DNA from: Acanthochromis polyacanthus
Taxonomy: Eukaryota; Chordata; Actinopteri; Pomacentridae
Assembly: GCF_021347895.1 (NCBI RefSeq)
Contig: NC_067121.1
Span: forward strand, 17,309,962-17,373,961
Length of the DNA stretch: 64,000 bases
Reading direction: 5' to 3'
Within the stretch, counting starts at the first letter, position 1; every line of letters starts with the position of its first letter. The notes under the pieces are model-generated. The model had not been told where the DNA came from. It did no database searches and worked only from the letters and a program-made list of their open reading frames with translations. The translations under genes and the position numbers were made by a program. Positions 40,937 through 52,095 of the stretch are shown in pieces.

Positions 40937-43268
40937 TAACCGATCATGTGATCCACTGAGTTCGATCAGTTGATTAACACCTGCAGTATATAACACAGAG
41001 AACGTCTCCTCCTGCTGTACAAAGGTGAAGCTAAAACTCCAGGATACTGTGGAGCTATGATGTGAGGGTTTAAAAGGATCATTACAGGTTTACATAAGTT
41101 AAGTTTGTGTTTTTGTAAGCTAATCAGTTATTACCTAGCTAGCTAAGACAGCAAACAGGCCAATGTGAGCTCCATAGAGATCAGTACCTAGCATTTTATT
41201 ATTATTATTATTATAGATGATAATAAGCATCTAAATTAAAGTAATTTGTCATAGAATGACTCTGCTGTGCTTGGACTAGAAAGAAAAACCAGTACTTTAG
41301 TCCAGACAATAGTTCTGCATCACTGACAATACTGACTTTAAGTCAGTGTGACTTTAAGAGTTGAACTACTGGAACTGTTCTGATGAGACACAGTCAGCTG
41401 TAATCTGATAACTGATCATTATACTGTAAAAGCGAAAGGCCTCACTTTCCTTTTGCTTCCTGTAAAGAGCTGAATTGTTGAATATCAGAATAAAAATGCT
41501 ATATTACACTATTTTAGGGTGTCATTCACAGACTACGGCATCATACGAGCAGTGCAGACATGAGTTCAGTAAATATAATTCAAGCATACATTTTTTCCTA
41601 ACCTGATGGTGCTCAATTTGAGTTAAACAGAAAACCATCAAGTCATTTTAGCTGAAACCAAATGATGTTTAGAATGTGCACTTTTATAATGTGTAGCTAT
41701 AAAGATGAGAAATGAACTACTGAAACTGTAAAAGTTAGTTTATTCGGATGGATTTTACTGTTTCATTTTTGTTATCCTAACATAAAAATGGCATAAAAGT
41801 TAAACATCCTCCACAGAGGCCAAGTTTAAAAATATATGTCATGACATTATATGGAAAACAAATCTTGTTTACTGTGATATCAGCCAAAATAAAGAAATAG
41901 AAATAATTGAAGAAGGATCTAATCTGAAGTTTTTAACATGAAGTTACATCCATTACACACCAACAAGAGTACTACAGCACAGGAAAACGGAAATGAAAAC
42001 AGCGCAAAAATGATGTCAATTGTAATAACACACTGACAAAAAAATTTCAGAGAAAAGTGATGTATTCTTTTGCGATCAGGACTTACTTCACTTAATTTAC
42101 TGTGGAGAGAAACAAGCAAGAGAGACCATCAAGAGAAAGCTTGGTCTGGATTCACTGGCTTGGACAAACTGGTATACATTTCTCTGGATTTACTGCTAAA
42201 CAATATACAGTATAGTATGTGAAAGAGCTTTTTTGGCTTCACCTACAAAAAAGACCCTTGCTTTCCATTCGGTTCACTTAATGCTGCAAACAAGACTACC
42301 ATTACATAATGAAACAAGTGTACTTATTGTGTTCTAATGGGGCAGGAAACAGAAGCAGTGCTTGTGACCAAATTGAATGATGGTTGATGCCAGTGGCCTT
42401 TATATCAGTAAAGTGAGAGACAGGCAGGAGCCACTTATATTTTCATTATTATTCAATCAGTATTGACCTACACTTCCCTAGTGCAACTCACTGCTTTCTG
42501 AACGCTTTCCTCAAACTACTGCAGAATTCGCTCACAGTACATAAGGTGGTATTTTAGACTTTGCACTTGTTTTCATCAGCACTTCATTTACAAAATGCTA
42601 CAGAAATATTCTCCAATAGATGACTTTAATTTAGATACTTATTAAAATATCCATCCATCCATCCTCTATACACCGCTTTATCCTCACTGGGGTCGCGGAG
42701 GGGGGTGGGGTGGGGGTGGGCTGGAGCTTATCCCAGCTGACTCGGGTGGAGGCAGGGGACACCCTGGACAGGTTGCTAGTCTGTCGCAGGGCTACATATA
42801 CAGACAAACAACCACAGTCACATTCACACCTACGGGCAATTTAGAGCAATCAATTAACCTCAGCAAATTTTTGGACTGTGGGAGGAAGCCGGAGTGCCCG
42901 GAGAAAACCCACGCATGCACAGGGAGAACATGCAAACTCCATGCAGAAAGATCCCAGGCCCAGGCCGGGATTCGAACCGGGGATCTTCTTGCTGCAAGGC
43001 AAAAGTGCTAACCACTAGGCCACTGTGCAGCCCTACTTATTATAATATAAAATATAAAAAGCAAAACGCACTAAGTACTGATCCCCATGACTGATTAGCT
43101 TAAAAAACATGAACTATCTTATGTAAAAACCTGTACTGATCCTTCAGTGCAAGCCACCGTATCCTGGAGTTTTGCCTTCACTTTGTACAGCAGGAGAAGA
43201 TGACCTCTCAGTTTATATACTGCAGGAGCTAATCAGCTGATCGAACTCAGTGGATCTGTGATCAGTTA
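40937..43268. mobile_element. Long-TIR DNA element, split by a SINE
   Basis: The left end (TAACCGATCATGTGATCC, then ACTGAGTTCGATCAG) and the reverse complement of the right end (TAACTGATCACAGATCC, then ACTGAGTTCGATCAG) match for about 120-150 bp. The shared part goes on through CCTGCAGTATATAA, CTCCTGCTGTACAAAG and AAAACTCCAGGATAC. Without the SINE at 42651-43033 the element is about 1.95 kb. No transposase frame is visible, and the superfamily is undetermined. Confidence 0.8.
42651..43033 (-). repeat. tRNA-derived SINE (copy 5), full length
   Basis: Minus-strand copy with TGGA tail at 42651 and head at 43033. The B box is at 42968-42978 and the A box at 43012-43022, both intact when read on the minus strand. 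The 15-bp flanks TACTTATTAAAATAT (42636-42650) and TACTTATTATAATAT (43034-43048) differ at one base, a clear target duplication. A G-rich expansion lies near 42700-42722. Confidence 0.92.
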
Positions 43269-44150
43269 TTGTTCCTCAGTGACCCAGATGTGTGGCACAG
43301 TGTGACAGAATCTGAATCGGAATTTCAAGGGTCGAATTTTGAATTGTGAAAACTGGATGTAGAGAGATGAATTTTCAGCAAGGATTGAATAGAATTTAAA
43401 AACAAAAGCATTTGGTTTGAAACTATCACGTTGGCTTTCAAGTTTATTGGAATACAATTTCAATTTAATAAATTAAGTATTTTATTTCAATTATGAAAGT
43501 TGAGTAACACGAATTCAAATAGAAATCCTTTAGATTCAGTTTCTTGTGGCACAAATTTCTGCCTATAGAAGGCAGAGCCCCCTGAACTAGCCTTGGTGGG
43601 TGTAATTTCTTGAAATGAATGTCATGTGAAATAGCTCCCAGTGTGGTTCCTGAGACAGGCTGAATTCCACCCCGATGGCCATGCATGACGTTAATGCTCC
43701 CTAATATCTGGCAGCACACAGTCTGGTACTCCATATCAGCTGTAATGAGAAAAACACTGGAAGTACAGATAATTCCTCCAAACAAGCACGCTCTATTAGA
43801 CAGATCATATTTTGTTGCTCCTTGTCAGATGTCTGGCCTGTGGAAGTGATTTTTGGTGCCAATGAAAGAATAACAAATTATTTGGAGTTCTCCTAACCGT
43901 TACCAGGCATGAAGCATAAGCAACAACAACCCACATTTTGTACTGCCTGTATATTCCTTTACTGAAGGACTGCGTTTTTTGTCCTTTAAACAGTCGGTTC
44001 TTTTAACTTCAGAAGAAACTTTGCATAAAATAAATGATGATATTGGCATGTGATGTTTCCCTTACTGTCATAAGGCAGAGAGGTTACTCTAGTGCCAAAA
44101 AATGTATCTGTACTTAAAAAAGTATAAAATGATGAAAACCGAAAACTTAA
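43269..44150 (+). other. ptprm intron 1, segment without genes
   Basis: The first 250 bases are rich in GAATTT/AATTTC-type words, suggesting an old simple or LINE-tail-like repeat; nothing else is recognised. Confidence 0.35.
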
Positions 44151-44900
44151 GGATCATTCCAGAATTGGACAACATTTGGGATTCAAAAAGTTTGAAAATA
44201 AACCTGATCTTCTACAATTTTCTGTGCTCTGTAGTCATCAATAATAGATAATAAACTATCAGAGGCTTGATTGGCTCAGCGTACTATCAATGTACCATTT
44301 TTATTCATTGTTTTATTTGTAGTTTGCTAACCCTATGCTGATCACAGAAACAGAGTTACTAGTCCATGCTAATGTTAGCTTTTCCTCAGGAATAGAAACT
44401 AAATATTTAGCCAGCTGTTTCTGGTGACCAAGAGAACAAATGTACTGATGTAAAGAAATCAAGAAAAAAAGTCAAAAGAATTTGTATTGTCCTGATAATA
44501 TGTCTGACAGGGTTGCTTGAGAGTGAGACATTCTATCAAGGCTGACAATGTTATGAAAATATGAAAATAGAAGAGAGGACATAGCTTGCTGTTTTCTTCT
44601 TCTTCTACCAACTAAAATGTTACACTAGCAGGGATGCGTTCATGTTGTGCGACGAACATTTCATGCATGATAATTATTATTTAAAATATTATTTTCATTT
44701 AATAAAAAAAAAAACATAATTACAAGAGACGTCAATGAAAAAATAAAACCAAAAATGGAGATTTAAATTTTATTTTAATTGTTTTGTTTAAGATTCAATT
44801 TGGTAGTTGGGGGGTGGAACCAGAGAAAAAATGGCATTTTAGGGGGAAGTTCAGTTTTATTTGGTATTTTCAAAATATCTTTAAACATTCATTTCTCCTA
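44151..44900 (+). mobile_element. Family A TIR element (copy 3), right end lost
   Basis: Left end GGATCATTCCAGAATTGG and about 700 bp of interior follow the complete copy at 21470, including AGAGGCTTGATTGG, TTTTATTCATTGTTTTATTT and GGAGATTTAAATTTTATTTT. Similarity fades after about 44890 and the right inverted repeat is not seen. Confidence 0.8.
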
Positions 44901-46549
44901 GATTTTATATAGTCAGATATATTCTATATGTACCCCAAATCCACAAGTTGGTCCATAATATATATATAAAAAAAATTGTCAGATTTGGGTTGATAAATTT
45001 TCAGGTTAAAAGATTTTTCAGAAACATTTCAAGATATTTACTGTGAAAAAGGATCTAACAGTACTATTTGTAGAAAAGGAAACATTAAGCTACAACTTTC
45101 CAGCCAAACGTAGCCTTTAAGTTGCATACTACATTTATATTTAGGCTGTAAATCACCGAGTAAATACTTGCTGAGGAACGTCTGGCCCAGCCTTTGATGC
45201 CATCATAGCAGAGGAAACCAGCTGTAGCCCACCCGTGCTCCTTGCGTGTTTTCCTCAAACTGATGTTGCTGTAGCCTGAGGACATAACGTGGGCCTCTGG
45301 AGGCAAGGTATCTCCGGCGCAGAGACAGATCTGCGGAGACAGGGAACACTTGGGAGGACTGATACCTCAGCCAGGCGCCTGCTGCCATTTAACAGTCTCG
45401 CCCTGCTTTGAACTGACATTTCTGTTTTACCATCTCCCGTCCAACTCATCGCCCCCGCTCTGCTGCTGTCGTGGTAAACTTGCGTACTGGAAAAACATGG
45501 GGAGTCTGGAGGTGATAGTGGGAAAGGAACGCTGATTCCAAACCACAAACAGAGCCTGTAACCTCGCAGTATATATGCCTTTGAATTGTCCTCTTTCTGC
45601 AGTCAGCCAGACTTGGTATTCTGCAGAAGTGATGCAGCCTTGCTCCCAAGGGAGAGTGGTGAGCCTGATGAGCTCCCTGCGGCCAGGCCAGGTGCTTCTC
45701 TTTGAGTCATGGGGGCAGCGCAGATCTGCGGTACCATGGGAGGGAGGATTGACATGATAACATAGCCTACCAGCTCCCCGCGCCACCAAGCAGCACGACC
45801 ACACAGCTTAATCCTCTCTCCACGAGGGCAGAGCTGAAACACTCATTCCCCTCCTCGCTCAATCCTCTGTCAAAACAAGGGGGTTTTGTCAGCCACGAGG
45901 GGTGTTGCATCCCTCTCAGTCCCTGCCAACGGAAGCGCTACTACTGCCTGCCAATGCCCGAGGAAAAAAAAGAATACCCAATATGCATATTATTCTAATA
46001 CCAGCCGTCAGTGCCTAGAATTACTCGGCATGATAGCATAATGAATGCGGTGCCTTGTAGGTTTCTACATAAAGCTGTTTTGCCACTTGCATGAATAATT
46101 CATAGGAGCCCAGAGGCAATGAATCAACCAGGCAAGAACTAAGAAAATTAGCTACCAATTAGTGTTTATTTATGGGGGTAGTGTGCTTTACTCTTAATCC
46201 TAATGCCAAAAATATATATGCAAAGTAAAGTTTTGGGTGACCGCCTTGACCTTGATGATACAAAATGAGCGGAAGGGGAAGAGAAGAAATGAGGGCTTGA
46301 CTGTTGGCTGAATCAGAACTGTTACCCCCAACCGTCTCTTCCCCCGTTCCTCAAGTTGGATATTAGGACTGTCTGACTCCTGTCCTCAGCCGGCCCCCAG
46401 GACATACAGTATCAGGAGTTCGGCCTCTTCAAAGCAGATTGATTTCATCTCTCGGCACATGATGTGTAAGGGGCTTTGTTGACTGAAGGATGTGATGTGA
46501 GGTTTTGATGCTGCCACCAGTGAGCTAACCTCTGTCTCCTTGGAGCGTG
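44901..46549 (+). other. ptprm intron 1, locally GC-richer segment
   Basis: The part from about 45160 to 45960 is GC-richer than the surrounding intron and holds several overlapping minus-strand open frames of 67-125 codons. None resembles a known protein. It could be a regulatory region or a noncoding exon, but nothing decides this. Confidence 0.35.
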
Positions 46550-46628
46550 CACCCCCCCCACCCCCACCCACCCCACCCCATCTCCCCCTCCCCCCACCGC
46601 CATTTGCTCCACCCCTCCTCCCCCCCGG
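46550..46628 (-). repeat. C-rich tract (G-rich on the minus strand)
   Basis: Runs of three to eight C residues separated by A, T or G, with potential for a G-quadruplex on the minus strand and an i-motif on the plus strand. Confidence 0.85.
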
Positions 46629-48182
46629 CTGTTCCTAGCCCAGTACACTGGCAGCCTGCCCAGATACATTGGTAGTCGTTAGTTGTCACTGGAACGATGT
46701 GACACTTCGCTCTGATTCGCGGGAACTGTTGTTGAAAGTGATCGTTCCTGCCAAGGAGAAGCCCTCACCATGGATAAATGGACACTGAACAGCATGTGAA
46801 CAGAGAGATAAAAATGGCAGTGAGAAAATAAACTAGTCAGCCTCGGAGTGCAGCCTGGCTCCTCAACACCGGCTTCTTTGGGGCCGGTGAGCTTTACAGA
46901 GGGGTTTTCTGACAAAGACAGCGAGTTTGTGCATCTTCTTTTCTCATTGTTGATTTCCCATTTATCTATCTTCATGTTAGAAATATTAAGATTTTAGTTT
47001 AAACGAGGCACTCTTAAAAAAATTGTGACGAGTTGAAAACTGCTTTTCAAGGTCAGTGAGTGGAGAAAATATCTCTAGTCAATTCAATGAAAGACAGACA
47101 TGCGTGTATGACGGGTTTTATAAGAATCAGACAAGCTGTCGACAGGAGGATAAAGAAAAAAAAATTCTGCCAGAGATTCATGAGGATAACTCTTCGGCGT
47201 CTGTGCTCTCCTTTTCTTCCTTTGTAATACTTTGATTGTGAGGAAATATGCTGCTGTGGACGTCTCGTCTAAAGTGCTTTTCTTGAGCTCCAAATGTGGA
47301 GTTTCAGTGCTGCAATGAGTCAGACATTGTGTTGGCCAGAAGATAAGGGAGGCGAGGTGACAGACAATGTCTCAGCTTCCTCTGACTTGTGGGATAAGCT
47401 CTGTTCATGTCTAGGTTTTAGTTTTTACAAAAATATGCTGGAAAGAACAGAGACTAATTTAAAGACTCCTAAGCACAGTTTAGACAAATTGCAGCTGGAA
47501 GAATATTATTCTTTCCCTATATGTAATCTTACCTCCACATTAGGCTTCTGCTCTGTACCTTACTGAACACTTAAGTGCTTGCTTTGTGCTGCGTTTAGAG
47601 TTGCGTTGTCTATGTAGCAGGTGTGTCACTGTGCCTCATGAGTCAGAGGTTAGTTACATTCAGAGGGAGCCTATAGATCCTTGAGTGATGTAATTTTGGT
47701 TTGACTCTACACTATGAATATCCCTTTCAAACTGTAATTTTAATATCAGAGAGAAAGGTGGATGCAGGTGTGTTTCCTTGTCTATTAGAGTCAGTTTGGT
47801 GGGCACAACAGTGAACATTTTTGATTTGGTCTGACCAAATCCCTACAAAGTTACAAGCCTCAGCTGCACTGTGTGTTTAATGCTAGCAAGTGTTTGTATG
47901 AAATGCAGAATAATGTTCTGTATATCATTTTGGGGTTTTTAAAGCTATAATGACCATTATCTGAGAATATTTGAAGCTTCATCTGTGTGAGGGTTGATGC
48001 CATACACTGTATCCAGACATGTGATATTGGAAATTGTGTTGGCGTAGGCCTATGACATGGTCACGTGCCACTGTCTCATTGTCAGTTCTGGTAGTATTAA
48101 AATGAGAGTTGTGACCATCTAAGATTAAATGTCCTTGTCTGAGAATAATGCACAATAATTCATTGTGATAAATAATAACTAG
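46629..48182 (+). other. ptprm intron 1, segment without genes
   Basis: Nothing recognised on either strand. Confidence 0.4.
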
Positions 48183-48468
48183 AAAAGCACTCAGAGAGCG
48201 CAGTACTCTGCCAAGGCTGCTCAGTCGTATCATTTCTGACGGCGGAAATCTTTAAAAAAAATTTGTGGATCCAGACTATAAGTTGCTTCACTGCCAAAAT
48301 CTAATCACTTGGTCTGTGTGTCATTTCTGAATTTCCCTGAAAATTTCATCCAAATGCGTTAGTCTGTTTTTGAGTAATGTTGCTGACAGACAGACAGACA
48401 GACAGACAAACCAACACTGATCTTCACAAAACTCCGCCAAGGCTCCGCCTCCTTGGCAGAGTAATAAT
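48183..48468 (-). mobile_element. MITE family C (copy 3)
   Basis: Minus-strand copy: AGCACTCAGAGAGCGCAGTA then CTCTGCCAAGG at one end and ACTCCGCCAAGG...CCTTGGCAGAGTAA at the other, with five CAGA units in the middle. The central block present in copy 1 (TCAGCTGCCGGCTGACGATC) is absent here. Confidence 0.85.
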
Positions 48469-48747
48469 GCTGGATTGCTACTTCTTATTTCACTGTTTTG
48501 GATTTTGTTCGTAAAAAAATGCTAACACGCAGCATGTTTGTATTATCTGTGTCCCAAATCCATGTCACACAGAAAATCTATGCAATATGTACTATGCCAA
48601 TCATCGATCTATTCTATTTCAGCCATTAATATAAAGTGCTATTTTGATTTTTTGTGTGTGTAAAAATGAATTAAGGAAATGACACATTTCAGATATGACT
48701 CAAACTGTAGCTTTGAAGAACTATAGCCAAATCAACTTTACAAATAC

Positions 48748-48860
48748 GACCTGTCCAGGGTGTCCCCTGCCTTCGCCCGAGTCAGCTGGGATAGGCTCCA
48801 GCACCCCCCACGACCCTAGTGAGGATAAAGTGGTGTATAGAGAATGGATGGATGGATGGA
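48748..48860 (+). repeat. 5'-truncated tRNA-derived SINE (copy 6) with perfect target duplication
   Basis: Begins at GACCTGTCCAGGGTGTCC and ends in four GGAT units. ACTTTACAAATAC occurs directly before (48735-48747) and after (48861-48873), a perfect 13-bp duplication. So the truncation happened during insertion, as in target-primed reverse transcription, not by later loss. Confidence 0.95.
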
Positions 48861-48882
48861 ACTTTACAAATACAAATATTTC

Positions 48883-48884
<2 letters not shown>

Positions 48885-48921
<37 letters not shown>
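48885..48921. repeat. (TA)n microsatellite
   Basis: About 36 bases of perfect TATA directly downstream of the truncated SINE. Confidence 0.95.
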
Positions 48922-48926
<5 letters not shown>

Positions 48927-51124
48927 TATTGCAGAAGAGCAGTGTAGATCAGCTGCATTCTCAGAATTTGACTAAATTCAGTTTTATTCTGTCTGAGTTA
49001 AATATCTTTCTCCCTTGTCCAGTGTGAACATGCAGGAAATTCCAAACATGCTTAGAATCTGTATGTTGCAGGGATTTAGGACACCCAGTCTAAGAACCTC
49101 AGAATTACTAGCTTGACTTTTCCTGCGGTTTATACCCTGTGATGTATCCTACCAGGTCTTGGTGGCACCAAAAAGTTTCTTGATGTCTTCTCTTTGATTC
49201 TGTCTTAACTCCATCTTAATCTCCTGTGTATATACATGAAACCCTTTTCTTTATTTACGCGTGCTTGAATTATGTAATTCCATAAAATTCTACAGCTGCT
49301 TTTTGTCTATCTGTTCTTCATTTTGAGGTTTCCCCCATCCTTTTCCCTCTAAGACTTTCTGAATTTACCTAATTGCATTGTGGTCCTATGGATAGAGGGC
49401 GTTGTTTGATTTTCAGGCAATCTTTTGTATAAAAGACACTACAGGTTTACAGGGATATGCCCAGTTGTGGAGAATCAAAAGCTCGAATAAACAGGCTGTC
49501 TGAAATTCCTTCCCAGCTCTATGGCCCACAGCCAGGTTACTCCACGCATCCAAGCGTAACCACTGTGTTGCAGCACGAGCATCACCATGACAAATTGCTT
49601 TGGATTTCTTGAACATGGTGATTAAAATTGTGCTAAATTTTGACTTCTTGCAAAACATTCTTCCTGTTTTAGCTGTTTGATGTCAGGTCTGGTCTTTCAG
49701 TTGAGCAACAGAAAACTTGTTGACTTATTTCAGTGTCCCCGTGTCATCTTCCATGCTATGGAGATGATGTGATTCTGTTATGAGTCATGAATTACTATGC
49801 TATCATGTCTTGTCCCGAAATTTCAGAGAAGACAGCTCTTGTCACAAGCCATTGTGGTTTGTTCCATCAGACTGCTGTCTAAGTGCCTGTGTTGTGTTCC
49901 CAGCCAGTAATTAGCCACAGCCCTACAACCCCGATAACGCAATTATATCTATGGCTGCTGCTTTCCTCCACACCCACAGCAATAATGAATGAACTACAGG
50001 TTAATGAGATGTGTGTGTGTGTGAAATGGAAATACCTCTTGAAAAGTTTCACACATCAAATTCATTAAGAGCTGAAGCTGGAGGCACAATCTGCAAAAAT
50101 GTTCTGGTACTAAATTTACCGCTTACTTTGCAACTTCTAACCTTAATCATTAGAAAATCAAGCTTGTGAATGTCAAAATGAGGCACAGCTTATTAATTTT
50201 ATGCACAAGATGGATAATACATTCATGCATGTATCTGTCTGGAAATACAGCTGAATGCTCATCTTTTCCTTTTAAGGAGCAAATGCTTTTCTGGCGCCAG
50301 TTATCATCATATTCAGATTTGTCATCTAGAAGTTTTTGGGAAACATGCCAGCTCTCAATCTGGTGGATAAGTTTGTTTTTTTGTGCATTGTTTGTTTGTG
50401 TGTGTGTTTGCATATGGTTTATCCCAAGTGCCAAGTGTTTGTTAAAAGTTTTTAGTGTTTGTTCTTCACAGAGCCTAGGTGTGTATATGGAATAAGAGTA
50501 GTTTTAATTGCTGGGGAGGGAAATTCGGAGGCCTTTTTTAAACCGTAGTGTCAGGTCAGCTCTGCAGATGGCCATAGTGTAAAATTTCTTATTGGTTTTC
50601 CTCTTAAACATCTGGGTTTTGCAAGACTTGCTGACCATATTTTGTGTAATCACACCATGTTCTTTCGCAGATTTATCTTGCCATATGGAAGTGGGCTACA
50701 CAAGGTTACATTAAGGGCTTCCTGGTGAGTTTTAGTTAGTCACACGTGGGAATAACATCCTGGTTTTCTTCCAGGCTCCATCTGAACAGACAACAGTCGT
50801 TAAAATTGCATTTCTTCACAGCTATGTACACAAAGCTACAGAAATGGAATTCATTATCTTTACTCGGGGCATTTAATGACGACTGCACAGCTATAGAGCT
50901 ATAAAAGTGTTTTGTAAAGTGTAATGCGAGGCAAAAAGTGTTTGCCTCACATTGTCAACTGATGGAAAAAGCAAACTGAGGTGGACAAATTTCAAGTTAA
51001 ATGGAGTCAAATAAAACGAAGGACAGACGATGACTAGTGATTTTCAGATTTGTTAGGGTGATTAAACATTGAGTCTCTTACTAAAAAACAACCCAAGCAA
51101 ACAAAAACTAATATAAACAATTGT
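48922..51124 (+). other. ptprm intron 1, segment without genes
   Basis: No supported gene or repeat. Confidence 0.4.
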
Positions 51125-51330
51125 TTGCAAATGTAGCATTTTCTGCTGGTGCCAGTGTCCACAGTCAAGTGTGTTTTACATGCCATGGTCTGAGAGGCTG
51201 CCATACAAGTAGGAAGCCGTTCCTCTAGAAGCAGCACCTTAAGGCTTGACTGAATTTTGCTGATGATCACACGGACAAAGAAAAGGTCTGTTTGGTAACC
51301 AGTGGAATTATTACTTTACACAAAACTAGA

Positions 51331-51606
51331 AACGTACTGGCAGAGCGTAGTACTCCGCCAAGACTGCTCAGTTGTTGTATCATTTCTGACGACTGAAAGT
51401 CCATGGATCCAGACTAAAAGCCACATCACTGTCAAAATCTAATCAATTGATCCTCATGTTATTTCTGACCTTACCTGAGAATTTCATCCAAATCCATTTG
51501 TCCGTTTTTGAGTAATGTTGCTAACAGAGAGTTATATAAACAGACAAACCAATGGCAATCATCACATGACTCTACCGAGGCTCCGCCTCCTTGGTGGAGT
51601 AATACA
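51331..51606 (-). mobile_element. MITE family C (copy 4), inserted in Tc1-like element
   Basis: Minus-strand copy from GTACTGGCAGAGCGTAGTAC to GCCTCCTTGGTGGAGTAATA. It separates two parts of the same decayed Tc1-like transposase gene, so it is the younger of the two. The internal CAGA array has mutated to CAGAGAGTTATATAAACAGA. Confidence 0.8.
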
Positions 51607-51612
51607 TTGAAT

Positions 51613-51800
51613 AATGAAAAAGGAAGATTACCTCCACATTCTTCAGGAAAACCTAAAATCATCAGCTACAAAGTTGTATCATGAATGTATCTGGATGTTC
51701 TAACAAGACAATGATCCAAAACAAACATCAAAAATGGTACAGAAATTGAGAAATCAGGCTAGAAAGGTTTTAGTCTGGCCACCCTAAAGTGGCCAAAGGA
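51613..51800 (+). pseudogene. Tc1-like transposase fragment
   Basis: After stop codons and shifts the region reads EDYLHILQENLKSSATKL, then QDNDPKQTSKMVQK, then RKVLVWPP. The QDNDPK.TSK motif with its Asp at 51707-51709 is the signature of Tc1 transposases (usually QDNDPKHTSK). In-frame stops precede QDN and follow VWPP. It is a dead fragment. Confidence 0.8.
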
Positions 51801-52095
51801 CATTTAACCAAATATTAGAATTACTATATGTATATTTTTGACCCCATGATTGGCATATAGAAATATGCCAATATTTCTACCAGAAGGTAGATCTGTGAAA
51901 AAACCAAAATGCTTGATTGTTTTTTTCTTCTTCTTTTTTTTTTTGTTTTTTTGGCTGACAACGGTACATCGGTTTGATGATTCCATTTCAGGAAATTTAG
52001 AACTAAAGGAGTCACTGGAAACTCAAGACTGCCATCATATACATGGTCTTTACAAGTGTCTGTACACTGTTGTTAATGACTGCACATATGAAAAA

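Larger units (their letters stand above)
51125..52095 (+). mobile_element. Decayed Tc1-like transposon, split by a family C MITE
   Basis: Fragments of a second, different Tc1-like element. Bases about 51130-51290 resemble the middle of a fish Tc1 transposase gene (GGTCTGAGAGGCTGCCATAC, then GCAGCACCTTAAGGCTTGAC and GATCACACGGACAAAG). Bases 51615-51800 continue with the core around the second catalytic Asp. The right boundary is placed near ACAAGTGTCTGTACAC (52053-52068), which resembles the inner end of Tc1-type repeats. Clean terminal repeats were not found. Confidence 0.6.

Noticed and set aside
45427..45804. 125-codon minus-strand open frame
   Set aside because: No recognisable domain and several overlapping frames in the same GC-richer segment; kept only as a region-level observation.
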